A stretch of 55,028 bases of DNA from Perkinsus olseni (GCA_013115135.1 JABANP010000353.1:1-55028), one strand, 5' to 3'; shown: positions 31,800 through 44,312, counted from the first letter of the stretch. Numbers and translations: made by a program. Notes: generated by a model not told the origin, from the sequence alone.

Positions 31800-32870
31800 G
31801 CTCCTACAATGGGGGTCAGCCATCGAGGCTCTCCATCCCCTGGGATGGTCTCGCCCCTCTGGAGCTTGCTTGCTTGCGTCGCTTACCACTGTCTGGTTCG
31901 CGAGCTAGCGAGATCGTAGACGGAGTTTTGTATCCGACAGACACATTCGTAACATAAAAAGCGAGTACCGGCGACCGTTACTCACAGCGTAAATCGATTC
32001 GTTAGTCGCGAGAACAAGGTATTAACCGCAAAAATTTGTTCGCGGCCAAGTGAAATGCTAACCCTTCTGTACCAGGTCCGCTCTGCGGACAGTGTTGAGA
32101 AGCAATGCCAGGAAGCGATACGGTGATGATGACGGGCATCTCTTATTCTGAACGTTCTTACATCCGCGAGGGTGCCGGCAGCAGCTGTCCGGATAGCAGT
32201 TCCCCGGTGTAAGCTCGAAAGAATTGCGGCAGCCGAGGTGACGATGGAGAACGCTCTGGACGGCATTCGATTGTGCAACGGCAGACCTGCATGAAGGCAT
32301 TCGTGTCACAAAATTCGCGAATGGCGGTACGAATAGTTCGACTTCATTGCGATATTGAATTTCTTCAGCATCGTGTACTTCTGTCTTCCCTCAAACTGAC
32401 TATTTCTCGGCGACACCCGTGACAAGGGCGACGATGTTCTCGCACAAAATCACAAGCCCGCAGATTTTCCATCCAGAGACGAGCGAAATACATTACAGGA
32501 CGGGCGAGTAAACCGTGGTCGCTCGTCTTTAGTACATCTGACGGTGGTACAACATCATTCTGGTGATTCAGGAGTCACGAAGATGCTCCCAGCAGGGGGC
32601 TTCAGACTCTGAAGCCAGGGCCCGCCCAAGGAGAGACTGTACTAGTAAGTTCAGAGTACAATCTCCCAGTCGAAAAACCAAATGTTAGTCTCCAGTCGAA
32701 CCGGCAAGCTTTGTCGTGAAATGCGGCAGTCCGAATGACGAAGCTGAGCCATCCTCTCTGGACGTCATTTTTAAACTCAAAAGAAGCGCAAAAGAAAATG
32801 TTTCAAAAAAACTCGCTACGGCATTCTACTCAGAACTGAATTCGGATTCGCCGCTCATCACATACGGGCG
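31800..32870. other. Spacer with no confident gene
   Basis: A minus-strand segment at 32058-32309 encodes a Cys-rich stretch (TPGNCYPDSCCRHPRGCKN) that might be an exon of a small secreted protein, but its ends cannot be set. Inverted repeats occur near 32600-32670 (GGCTTCAG-ACT-CTGAAGCC). Nothing else stands out. Confidence 0.35.
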
Positions 32871-32879
32871 TCTATCTGC

Positions 32880-35800
32880 CGTCGTGAAGAATGCCATAAT
32901 ACGGCAGCATCGCCACCACCTCGGGTACCTTCCGAACAAACTTAGTCACGGATGCATGAGAATCCAGTGACGACTGAGGAGCAGGCACAGTCCACTCACG
33001 AGAGGGCGTCTCATCTGTCTCCTCACTGAGATCGTCGTCGGCCTCGGTCCCTTCGTCGTAGTCATCATCATCCGATCGCACGACCGACAGGGAGCCTTTG
33101 AGAGCCGAATAATGCAGAACCTAGCCACCGGCTATTATCATTTCCGTTACGGGTGAGATTGGACTGGCTCGCCCGGCCAAGCTCCCTTTCAAGTTTAACG
33201 ATAGAAATCGATTCACTTCCCCGAGTTGTTGTTGATGATGATGATGCTTACAGCGGCACAGGCACAAGCAGCAGATGATAGGCACGTAAAGAATAGTAGA
33301 CAAGGGCGATAGTCTCGGGAATGATCTCGAATCACACCAGCCACATAGCTGGATATGAAGAGCATCACCCCAAGGGAAACGTACAGCATCGCCACCGCTG
33401 CTGCTTCGACAGGGGGGCCTGATGAAAGAAGGGAAAGCCATCCCTGGCCAACCAACGACCCCAGTCCGACTGTCAATGAGAATTATCCTCCTATGATGGA
33501 AGCAAATTGTGAAAGTGTTCAGAATGCGTTGAAATCTCCTCAGTTTTTTCTTACAGTTTAACCAATCTTATTGAGATCCTTATTTACGATCGACATTCTA
33601 TGTGCAACCGATTCGGTTGAACCGAATTATTGTTAACAATTTTGCGCACCACAGAATTATACTTGGCGCATTTTACCTAAGTAAAGACTAATACGAAAAT
33701 AGGATAACAACAATCCCCTGTGCGACTCCAAGGTGACTCTGCGACCCACGGAAGGACACCGGCAGATACATTACTCCTGCAGCTTGCCGCTGAGAGGATA
33801 TCCGATGCCAAAACCCAAGCGCAAGTACCACCCAGGGCGTAACCCCACCCCGTGAGTATCATAAAACTGAGACAAAATAGAATCTGCTCGTTTCCAAACA
33901 TCGCCACGCAAGCGGGGTAGCTTGGATTCATTCTCACCCTAGTGGACTGGCTGTGATCCGCATAGCCTGGCCGACAAGACCAATCGTGATGAAGGTGAAC
34001 GCGAGAAGCAGGGTTGTTGTTTTACCTGCCGCAATCACGCGATCGAAGAATGGAAGCTGAAAATATTGCCGAAAAACTGGCTGTCGAGTGGTACTCCGAC
34101 ATACCAACCCGTCAGTTCATCGCAAGCTTAATCGAAAATTCGGAGTCGAGCGACACTAAGCGTCCTAGCAGAAGGCGAGCGAACTCTCACGCTTTATGCT
34201 TGTCAGTACAGTAGAGAATAGCGGCGAGAGGAGGGACCAGAAGGGGCAGGTGGAAAGTATCATACCTGAGGTTCAACCGAGGTCATTCCAGCAGTGTGTT
34301 CTGTGTCGTCACGGGGGCCGGCCACGCAGACAGGTGGCCCCAACGTCAAGCGTGATATCAATAGAGACCGATTCAGGAGGTTGGTCGAGGTCGAGCGTAT
34401 TTTCACGCGATATACGGTGGTTTCCTCTGCTCCTCCCAGTGTCTGTCGCCCAACTCAACTCACCCGCTCGTTGCTGCGTCATACCCCAATCGCCGACGTA
34501 GTAGTCCACCGCTATCGTCTCGAACGGGAATATCGCCGAGTATAGCAGACCCAGGGCCAACCACAACACCCAGTACAACGCTGGCAATGTCCTCAATGAA
34601 TACCGTTGGGTAGCGTCGGAAGTACTGAGTTCAGAGGTCGCCACGTCCCGGCGTGACATAAGTGGCCATACCAACCTGAAATGAAGACCTGCTCGATCAC
34701 CTTCGCCAGGATACCCCGGTCCACCACGCCATGAACATTCTCGAGAAGAGCTACCCCTCTTGGGTTGCTCCCTACGGTACCATGCGACAAAACAACGTCA
34801 ACATCAACAAAACGTCTCGCCTACACAATCTGCCGAACGAGCACTGGTATCATGTCTAACCAAGCGTCCGGCGTCGGGAGTTGAGACCACACACACCCCT
34901 CACGCTGCCTTAAGTCTCAAAAGTGGTAGAATGATTGCAATCGAGAAAGCACCGAAGCGTCCATACGGTCCCAGCTCACCTAGCCGTCCTCGTGCCCTTG
35001 TACAGGACAGCGAAGGCGATCGCACAGACGAGGCCCACAGCTGCCATCGCCGAGGAAAAAGATATCTGAAGGACAGCATCGGCATCCGGAGCGACCTCCT
35101 GAGGATGATAATATGCAGGGACTATTGACATATCCACAACGAGCACGCAGGTGACGGATGCCAAATCGAATTCTGTCGGATACTTCGAAGTAGGGGTGAG
35201 CCAGATCCGTAGATTCAGAGCCGGTGCTTGTCTTGGTCTATCTTGGTAAACAGCGGAGTATCCCCGACGACTACGGCCACTTACTGCTTTCACCACATCA
35301 CCCTGATACCAACTTAGCAGCACTGCGTTGAATGCACTACCCACCAGGCCACCTGAGGCTAACTTCATCAACAACGAGCGGCGCAGTCGAGATGGCGGAC
35401 GGCGAGTAGAGGCTCCAGAGTCATGAAGGATAACGAATGGTCGATTGTCCAAATGCTCCTCCCGGTCTTACCTGTCCTGCAGGCTACTATAATGAGACCA
35501 TAGGCCGCCACAAGAGCACTACCCGAGAATAGACGATAGCATAGCACCGTTTGGACTGACACAGGTGAAGGTCTGCCAGTCGCGAGCCGACTAAGCCCCC
35601 TCAAAAAAATGATGTATCACGTAGATTCCAGTCGGCCTCAAAACGCCTGCAGATAGAGCCACCAGCAAGTGCGATGCTCATAAAGATGTCGCGCTAGAAG
35701 TCAGGGGAACGATGACTAGTGGCCACCAAGGGGTTGTCGGCTTCCTGACTATGAGTATGTCAAATCCAAGCTTACCCGAGACAATGGAAGTGCAACCAAT

Positions 35801-36677
35801 GCCCACCCGTACGAAATGAAGCACTGACCACGAACCAGGGTAGTACTCTTAACAATATTCTCATAGCTTTGTGATATAATGACGCACGAGCTAAGCGGAG
35901 TAACTTGGGCCAACCCCAGAGTGAGAACCGGAAGGTCACCCCTCGAACTCACCAACACACAAGATGTAGAGGAACGTCCAGAAGACCACTCTGCCCAACA
36001 GAACGACCAAGTACCTGTGGGAAGTCGTCGATAATTTCGTGGCGCAGTGACGGTCTCCTCTGACTTACGCTCTATTCTGCAGGCCCACTACCACTAAGGC
36101 TGATCCAACACATGTGAGTGTCGCCGCTGACAACGCCGACTTAGTGCTGCCGTACCTGCAGAGGCAGGAGTGTTGTCTTAGGGGAGAGCCCAATGAGACC
36201 AAGTAAAACAACAGCAATAGTAATAATAGGATGATCAGCAGCAACAACTGCGCCAAGAACATCAAGAGGATATACTAGGAGAAAGCCACGGGTGGAGAGT
36301 TCAAGGATGCGATAGGACTACACTCCGCAGTACCAATCCGCTGAACCTCTCATTTCACAACACCTCGAGAAATAATGACAGCCCCATTGTGTTGGGCTTA
36401 CTTGGCTACCATCACTCCAAAAGGCCCACACAGGACGCCAGTCAATGACGGCAAGGAGAACAGCAAAGCGAAGCGCTCGTGGTCGATTCTGAGGTACTCT
36501 AGGATCTAACAGCCGAGCGTCATTATATAGCTGCCCTCTAGCGAGACGCCACACCTGCGTCTTGTACGCGGCCAGGACGCTGTCAGCAAAGTATGCCCCT
36601 GGGATGTAGAGGCAGATGAGAAGATGCAGGAGGCAGCGGTGGAAGATCCGTCTCGGGTCGACGACATATCTGACCAT
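32880..36677 (-). CDS. Major facilitator superfamily transporter, MFSD1-like
   Basis: This is a multi-pass membrane transporter; known MFSD1 proteins are lysosomal. The first five exons splice in frame: 36555-36677 (DPRRIFHRCLLHLLICLYIPG), 36402-36505 (HERFALLFSLPSLTGVL), 36069-36155 (AATLTCVGSALVVVGLQ), 35953-36014 (YLVVLLGRVVFWTFLYI) and one ending near 35770. Further membrane segments follow: near 35480-35590; near 34980-35080 (SSAMAAVGLVCAIAFAVLY); 34460-34640 (WVLWLALGLLYSAIFPFETI); 34210-34250; 33950-34020; 33740-33890 (MILTGWGYALGGTCAWVLA); and 33230-33410 (YVSLGVMLFISSYVAGVIRD). It ends in an acidic tail near 32880-33080. The order matches the twelve-helix MFSD1 layout. Middle exon edges are approximate, and some may be degraded. 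Confidence 0.65.
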
Positions 36678-37249
36678 CACGGGGAGCCTGTTAGTATACT
36701 CATTATAAGTCGTAATTCATAGCCATATCAAAGGAAGCCCTCCCTGAGAGGTACAGGAGACTAATGGTTGCACAGAATGGTAATACGTGAAGTCCAGCGT
36801 TTCTTTAAGTCTCGTACGCATGAAATGTGGAAAGTGGTATTGAGTGGCGAAATGCTATATATGACAGGCTGTGATTCACAGACGAAACTCCAGTAGTTAA
36901 AAACTATCGTTGACACGACGTTAGCCGTCGACTGTGAATCCTACCTCCTATCATTGTTACAGATGCGGGGTCAAACAAGGCACGTCACCTGCTCAACCCT
37001 GGAACCAAGCCGTTACTCCTCCCCATGTCTCTACTTCAGAAGGGCAATAAAGGCAACACTATCAGGGATAAGCGATGGATGACCAGCCCTTTTCTTCATG
37101 TGCAGCATCACTTGCGATCCAATTCGCTCGTCAAGGCCCCCATCAATGCGTGGAGCTCGGAACCACTTCGAGTTAATATCATTTCCATGAAGTACGATCA
37201 TTCACCTCACTAAGGTGACCCTAGGCGGTACAAGGCGCGGTTACGGAAG

Positions 37250-40200
37250 GCCTACTTGAGGCAGCTCGTCCAAAAGCTCCTCCTGTTCGGACTCCCATCG
37301 ACTGTGTGGGGAGGTGGCAGCTGACTGAGCAAGGGTATGGTGGAGGAGGACTCCGACGACGGTGGTTCAGCGGGCTGAGAATCCACGAGACGCTTCAGGC
37401 CAGACTCGACACTCGCCAGATTATCGATAGCGACAGAGGAGGCTTTTGTAATGGCAGTGGACTTACTTCCCACTCGAGGAGTCAAGAACTCACTGCCTGA
37501 GGACCCCGACCTGAAAAATGACGACGACGTCAGCATCATCTTCCGTTCATTTATGTACTATCGCTCGACCGTTTCATTCATGGAAGCCAGTGTCACACTG
37601 GCAGTGTGCTACAAGCGTGGGAACCTGGAGACTCCAGGTTCCAGGCTGGAGTGCATCAGTTAGTTCTCGAATAGGATCGTTATTGGACGCCCACGGGTTA
37701 GGACCTTCAAAGTACTATTTTGTCGTTTAATAGCTACTTGAGAGTTCGATACACTGCTATCCTCTAAGACGGAATAACGGAGTTTCACTGTCGCGTACTT
37801 CAACGAGCAAAAATTCGTCAAGTTCATCATCACTCATCATCGTCCTCTTCCAGGCACGGCCCGGCAGAGCTCGTCATGAACGACAAATAACACTGTACTC
37901 AGAACCTCCCACTGTCATCATCATTTGGAAACAACGCAAGGCTGGATGAGATTGATATGCATTTGAAAAATAAAAACCGTTCAATCGCTTCCCGTTGCCG
38001 TAATACCTCGGCGACGATAGCGGACTCCGTTGGGGACCCAACATCCACATAGCCTCACTGCGTACCTTTACACGATAGCACCATTACGAGTCAGCAGGAG
38101 AGGCGGATCAGCAACAGCAGCTGCTGATTACCCCTTCACGGTTGTCAACACAGTAGAGGACAGCGGGGAGCGAAGTGGCCAGAACGGACGAGTGGGAGAC
38201 GATCATACCTAAGAGTCAATCAAGTTTGCGATGCCGTTCCAGTAACTCTGTCCAGAGAACTCTCCTATCTGCCCGGCGAGCAGCTCGGAGCCATACCTCC
38301 CGGGAGCTCCTCACACACGGTTGTTCGGTTGAGAACACAAGTCAAAGCTGAGCATCATCATCATAGCATATGTGTGCTCATCTTGCGGAATTGGGATATC
38401 CCATCTCGAGGGGCTCAGCCGTTGAGTGACTGCAGGCCCGCGGACAGCCGTCGGATGACACAGCCCGCATGCCTGTCGGATTTTCACTTCTGATAGTCGG
38501 ACTCAATCTCGTGTAGAATTTCGATGTGTGCTGCAGCATACTCCTGAGCGACTCCGTTGTGCTTGCATACGTCCGTCGCGATGGATGCAATAGATGCACT
38601 ACAGTAAGTTGCCAGGACAGCCACGGAGAACCCAACTTCATGCCAGATCTGGCAGATCCCCGTACTCGAAGTCACACTTGATCAGATTATCGCCTCCCTC
38701 TCAGCGCTACAAAGGTCTAGCTGTCGCTTGGAGGCGATGCAACGGACTAACATGTACAATACAGCCTCCTTTTCCAGTGCGCCTGGGTTGGTAAAGAGCG
38801 CGTGCACAGAGGTGCCTCACCACAGCAAACCAGTGATTCCGGCGAGGCGAGATCAAAGCTGCGCGGCGGAGCGGCCGGCTGCCGGCACATACCCGCGTGA
38901 CTCCCCATCACGTGATAGAATCGCGGCATTCTGCAGCACCGCCGACGGAATTGATTACAAAATCGGAGCTCACTGCCTTCCTGTATGTCAGGGAAAGCGG
39001 GAGTGACCGAAAAAGGTCACTCGGTAAATTGCCAAGGAAGTTCAGTGGCAATGGTGGAAGGAGTGTCGACTACTAAAGTAGTCTTCGCCCTTTTCGGGGT
39101 CCGTAGGGACTCCGTATGAGCCGACGATCTCTTGCGAGATCGTGGGGCAGCTTCAACTGCCTTGATTTGCGTGGCAGCTCTGACATCTTGATCTTGGCCT
39201 TGCGAAGTAGCTTCGACGCAACAACAGCTAAAAGCGCAAATGCTCCTTTTTCTTCTTCTGAATGGTATGTTAGAGGGACGTCGTCTGCATCGCGGCGATG
39301 CCATCGCCTTGCCCAGCCTTGCACTGGCAACCTCGGAAGCTCTCGGCCACGATATAGAGATGGCATTCCGTGAGACGACTTTGCGAAGGCCAAAGGGGAG
39401 GCGAAGCTCGCCTGGCGAGCCGGCCCGGGCCGATCGAGCCGCTCGACTCGTACTAGGCAAGTTCATGCTCGCGAGGGTGTGTCACAGTGATGAGCCAGTA
39501 TCGCCAGTGGTGATATATCCTGTTACACACGTTGCTCAGCGACCCAATCAGCCGAGTTGAGCAGCTCAATTGACAACGGGTGATTTCGGAGTCCCATCCG
39601 TCACCAGGGGTCGCCTTCTCAAAGGTGTACGGCCCGCACAATCGATGGATGCACTCTAGTCAAGTGAACAGCTAAAGACCACCGTAGCGCACTGGGCTGC
39701 CGAGCTCGGAAAGTGACAAAAGCTGTGAACACAGGGAGTGACTCCTCTGGAGTAGACAATGACACGGATTTCATCTTCTGCATTGAAGATGGTGGTTGTC
39801 TTTCGCTGGGCCACCCCGCAGGATCAGCCGCTATTTGCACTCAGCCCGAATGTCTCAGATCAGTTTGAGCTGATCGTTGCCGAGACATCGGCCCAGCTCG
39901 GATTCGAACACCCGTGACCAGCGTGTTGCGTCATGTATCAAATGCCGAGAGCGGCAAGCTAGTTTACAGATACAACAGCATGACGTCCGTCCACATCGGC
40001 GGAATAAAAGTTGTTCATAAAAATAAAAATTCACACACCAGCTTGAGCCAACTGGCCCGAGTTTTAACCCAAAATTTCAACTGAAGCACGTGATGCACGT
40101 GCTAGAAAGAGTACGTTTTTGAAAACGTCGTATTGATATGTTTTTTTACACGGTAAATGTGTTCATCGCACTCCAATGCTGCCGCCTTGCCGATGGCATA

Positions 40201-40350
40201 CCCAATCCACGGGCCCGCTATCCAACTCAACTCACCCGCTCGTTGCTGCATCATACCCCAGTCCCCGACGTAGTAGTCCACCGCCACTGTCTCGAACGGG
40301 AATATTGCCGCGTATAGCAGACCCAGAGCCAACCACAACACCCAGTACAA
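37250..40350 (-). pseudogene. Partial second copy of the MFSD1-like transporter
   Basis: The block at 40210-40370 is a close DNA copy (roughly 90% by eye) of 34450-34610. It encodes YWVLWLALGLLYAAIFPFETV with the same GTGAGT donor. A second match, 38140-38200, parallels 34200-34260. Downstream, 38484-38675 encodes a helix-rich end (GFSVAVLATYCSASIASIATD...HIEILHEIESDYQK), and 37252-37539 is a Ser-rich tail-like segment. No counterpart of the first exons was found, so this is probably a 5'-truncated duplicate. Between the pieces, 38.7-40.0 kb holds minus-strand open segments (39017-39466) that I could not identify. Confidence 0.5.
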
Positions 40351-40641
40351 CGTTGGCAGTGTCTTTAATGAATACCGTGAGCAGTGCTACCGCAGTCGAA
40401 TGGGGCTCATCACGACAAGCAAATAGCAGCCATGCGCTAGAGCTAGGAATTGTAATAAGATGACTCCAGGCCGGCTCGGCATGCACGACGACAACGCTAC
40501 ACCACCCGACCCCTCACGCTCCCATCATTGAAGACAACGCGATGCTGGCACAGGTGAAGATACGTTTAAATGAATCAACCTCTTTCAATCAGTCGCCATA
40601 CCTGCCGGGGTCTCCAACCTCCTCATTGCCTCGCTGCGCAC

Positions 40642-43600
40642 CTTACACGAGAACAACAATACACGCCGACACCGCCATAATCGTTCGCAGAAGTGGGTGA
40701 AAAACTCCGCCCACCTTGAGCTGTGTTCGTATAGAGGACATCGTTGACTTTGCCATCCATCCACTGGTCGGATCCAGAGCCTTACCGAGCTTGTTCGTCT
40801 TCACCTGAGATGCAGAAGCCGCATTATGCAGGCCAAAGGGGCCACAAGCATAAAGACCCAGGTTCGATCCCGGCGGTCTGTATTTTTCTCACCTCGTGGT
40901 CTAGCACTCCTTGAATGGCGGAGTCTTCTATGTCGCAAAGCTGATAAATTTGAGACCGGTTAGCAGGTGGACGCTAAAAGACAACACACTCATCTTGCAA
41001 TCTTGCTCCATATCACGGTTCCTCAACGGACAGCACAACAATAATTTCTCACTCTAAAGTGAACGTCAGGCTTGGTCTCCGTCGCAGCAGCCACACTCGG
41101 ATGTTCGCGCGCGGCCGCTGGACTGCGGAAATGAGGATCTCGGAAATCGATCACCTGATCGATTGCATGGGCTCGACTGATCACCACCACCGAACGAAAT
41201 ACTCACTTGGTACTTAACAGCCTCGAGGTTCAGTTTCGGGTCATATCCAAATCTCACATAGCAGTTCCTCCATGGACCATTCAAATAGAGATAAGATACC
41301 TACCACATTGAACACTACTACGAAACCGCCAGGGATTTCTACGGAATCAGACTAACAGTCGCTTGCCAGATGGAAGGAAGGATTCTGAGCGTAAGCCTCA
41401 TAGGGGTGAATATCAACTCTAAGGAGGATGATCCTTTCGGAAAAATCGAAAAGGAAAGGCGGATGGACAAAGACGACGGCGAGGCCTGGCGACAGGCCGA
41501 AAAGTTTGAGTGCACATTCACCATAACGTTCATTGTCGAGTTGCAGCTAGAAGAACCACACCAGAATGCTTCGGCGCCGTCAATGGTGCAGCAACGAAGT
41601 GCTGATAAAGATCGTCCGGTAGACGAGGAAGAAGAGTATCTTACAGCGCGCAGCGCGAAGCTGAGCTTCCAAGGATACCCTGATAACTTCTGTGTCGTCC
41701 ATCCCAGGAGACCAAGCTGCTCGTCGAGGCTTGCACGGAGCCAGATAGGTCTGAAAGGATACCTTCACGTCCTTGGCTATGCTCACGCGAACTTAAATTT
41801 TGCGCGAATGATATTTTCCATTCGCGTAAAACCAAGCAGAACAAGCTTCATCGCCCCCGCACGGCAAGGTGACAGCCGAAGCGTACTCCGGTAAGGGCGA
41901 ACTAATCTGCCGTCATCATAGAAACGACATCTCCCGTCACAAGCAAATTCAATCTAGGGCGAGCGAGGTTGCGTTTTCCCGGGGAAAACGGGGAAAATTT
42001 CCCCACAGAAAAAAAACTGGTATAATTGCGCACCAATACTCGAAGCGAGCACATCGGGGCGGCGAGAAATCAGCTAAGCCAGAATTGGTCGCGGTCTCGG
42101 CCAACACAGACCATCTCACCTTTCTTCGAATTTTTTCTGGACGTCCTTGAGCAGCTCCAGAGGCACCGGGTCCTCTCCACTGCCAGCTGCCCAGCTGGAT
42201 TCAGTGGGTACCTTACGACACCAAAATCGATCGCTTGATCGATTTCCTATCAGTACAGGGTTAGTATCTCCGAATCTATGTACTGGCACTTTCGGGTTGG
42301 GATGATGACCGCTGCCCGCGTCCTCTGAGAAATAGGAAAAATGATACCAACAAAACCGTAATCAACTGCCTCGCGAATTCGACTACACAACGGCATTACA
42401 CAAAGAACCCAGACTAGGTCTCAAGTTCACTCGGAGAAGAAAAGCTAACCTATCCACTTCTCTTATCTCGCAATAAGGTTAATCAAATCGGACTTTTCTT
42501 GTATATGCGAGTCTCAAGGCCACCGCAGTAAACCGGCTTAGGCAGACTACCGCCGACGTGTCTTGTTCCAAGATGGATGATATTCGACAAGTTTACTTTT
42601 GTTGTAGCGGCAAGAAGAACGTCCGGGTAGAGACACACGTACGCAGCTGGTAGACCCAATGACGAGCCCACCTTCAACATTCTCCTCGGTCTCAGCCGCC
42701 GCAGCAGCAGCAGCAGCCGAACTATCCTTCTTCTTCTTGGCATATGCATTGCCTTCGAAATTGTACCTGCAATGCGACCACCCCAGTCACCACTGCACCA
42801 ATCCCGACGGTCCCGTAGCTCAGTGGTTAGAGCGACGGTCTTATGAGCCGTAGGTCGTGGGTTCGACCCCCGCCGGGACTATTTTCCCACTCACGGTTGA
42901 GGACGGCATATCTGAGATATCGCTGCCGTGTATATAAACGTATCCCTCGTCTCCTTGGGCGGAGTAAACATGAAGTCACACATGTCAGCAAAGGCATGCG
43001 CCTCCGTTATCAATCCGATCAACTTGTACCTGGGCCAAAACGGGGTTAATTGCGACGTCGAACGCCATCGCCATTTCCCTGTTGAAGAGAACGCTCGAGT
43101 AACTTCAAGCCCCTGCTTGGCGCCCCATTCCGCAGCGGGTCCACACAGTGAACTAAAAAAACCTAGCTCGAACCCACGGACTCCTCAAAAGAACAGATCT
43201 CGCGGAGCATCCCGAATTCTTCGTTTCGCAGCCAACAACTGTTTGCTAGTGTGGCATTCAACGAAGTGTCCGTTCAACAATCTATTGCATTTGACGCCAC
43301 CCACAAAGCACTGTCGTGCACCAGTTCAGAAGCCCCACGCCTCTAGCCTCGGTCTCTTCTCAGAGTGATAGTAAACTCTGCAGATAATTCTCAGTCTACT
43401 TTCTTCGCGAAAGCATCATTATAACCGCTCACCACTTTTGAAGCTGTGGAGTGAAACGATCTCGTCCAGTATAACTTTCGAAAAGCAATTCCCTCAGTAA
43501 GGCCATTCTCTCGCGCTCGAGAATATCATCTTCACGAGTGAAGCAAGCGGTTTGGCGCTTGGGGCATCGCACGGGTAGTTAGGGCCGTCACTCATGATTA

Positions 43601-44312
43601 ATCAATTTCGCGAATAAGGCCCTCCAACTCATGATTAAAAAAAGTCTGCCGATTAGTAGATCAGCTCGATATCGAGTTCTCTGAATAAACAAGTACTGTC
43701 CTCGGATTCTCTGAAAAATCTTTCAATTTTCCGTGAATTTACCGTATATTTTTCTTGATTTTTTCGTGAATTTTCAGTGAATTCGAAGGCTCCGATTCGC
43801 AGTCTGCGAGTCAGACGAGCTCTAAACGAAACTCTCCCATGGCCTTATTACGTCACTTTTCCACTTCTATGCTTCTGCGCCTTGAACAAAAAGTTACACG
43901 TCTCGTAAGCTGAAAATAGACCAGCTGGGATTCGAACCTGCGCCCTCCCCCAGCTCACCAGACGACTTTATCGTGCTCGGCATTTTCGGATGCAACCGCA
44001 GCTTCAACCGGCCGTCCGCCGTTCTACGAAGTCCCTCCAAATTCTTATCAATCACCTGACCGAATTTTGTGGCCACACGACCGTTTCATAATTACTGGGC
44101 GAGCGAGATTATCATCAATATCTTAAAGATATTATCTTTCCACTCCTCCCCGGTTTCACTACCTTTTCCATGTCGGCGTTTTTCAGGGAACCCGGGTAGA
44201 GAATCGACATAAAATGGGGCAAATCTTCCGCGGTCCTCCCACCACCGTTGGGCTCTGAGGAAATCTCTGAAGGGGTGATCGTCACCACTTGCGACGGAGA
44301 CGATTCGGCCAT
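40642..44312 (-). CDS. General transcription factor 3C subunit 5 (TFIIIC tau95-like)
   Basis: This subunit belongs to the TFIIIC module that binds the A-box of tRNA genes and recruits RNA polymerase III. Nine exons splice in frame with GT-AG ends: 44163-44312 (ATG start; ILYPGSLKNADMEK), 43959-44055 (DGRLKLRLHPKMP), 42895-43078 (YKLIGLITEAHAFADMCDF), 42672-42766 (PYNFEGNAYAKKKKDSS plus an Ala run), 42120-42186 (ELLKDVQKKFEER), 41645-41750 (PIWLRASLDEQLG...WKLSFALRA), 41207-41299 (YLNGPWRNCYVRFGYDPK), 40893-40940 (LCDIEDSAIQGVL) and 40642-40803 (DPTSGWMAKSTMSSIRTQL). The motifs YPGxxKN, LxLRxxP, F..M.DF, FEERPIW and NGPWR...RFGYDP follow the family's order. The product is 333 residues, shorter than yeast or human relatives. 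The last ~23 residues are hydrophobic and may be a read-through past a GTGGGC donor. Confidence 0.85.
40833..40886 (+). pseudogene. tRNA-like relic in TFIIIC-subunit intron 8
   Basis: The 89-bp intron (40804-40892) is largely tRNA-like on the plus strand. It has an upstream CAGA that could pair with TCTG, a GGCC-AAAGG-GGCC hairpin, the B-box AGGTTCGATCCC, and a TTTTT run directly after. T-stem pairing is poor and the D-arm is missing, so it is a decayed tRNA or SINE head. Confidence 0.45.
42809..42881 (+). tRNA. tRNA-Ile (anticodon UAU)
   Basis: A complete cloverleaf: acceptor GGTCCCG/CGGGACT (G1-U72 wobble), discriminator A73, D-arm GCTC-AGTGGTTA-GAGC, anticodon stem ACGGT/GCCGT with loop CTTATGA, and T-arm GTGGG-TTCGACC-CCCGC. 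The A-box (TAGCTCAGTGG) and B-box (GGTTCGACCCC) are intact, and TTTT follows immediately as a polymerase III terminator. There is no tRNA intron. It lies antisense inside the 128-bp third intron (42767-42894) of the TFIIIC subunit gene. Confidence 0.88.
43917..43955 (-). pseudogene. tRNA-like relic in TFIIIC-subunit intron 2
   Basis: Directly after the GTGAGC donor the minus strand reads GAGGGCGCAGGTTCGAATCC followed by CAGCTGGTCTATTTTC. This is a good B-box followed by an acceptor-like end and a T-run. The 5' half of the tRNA is absent. Orientation is the same as the host gene. Confidence 0.4.

Noticed and set aside
36065..36265. Poly-leucine minus-strand frame
   Set aside because: The Leu run is low-complexity sequence upstream of a splice acceptor; the real transporter exon (36069-36155) begins after it.
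41370..41894. 174-residue plus-strand ORF
   Set aside because: It overlaps exon 6 of the TFIIIC subunit gene on the other strand, has no recognisable domain and looks like a shadow frame.
42928..43368. 146-residue plus-strand ORF
   Set aside because: It lies antisense to exon 3 of the TFIIIC subunit gene, which has strong motif support; composition gives no reason to call it.
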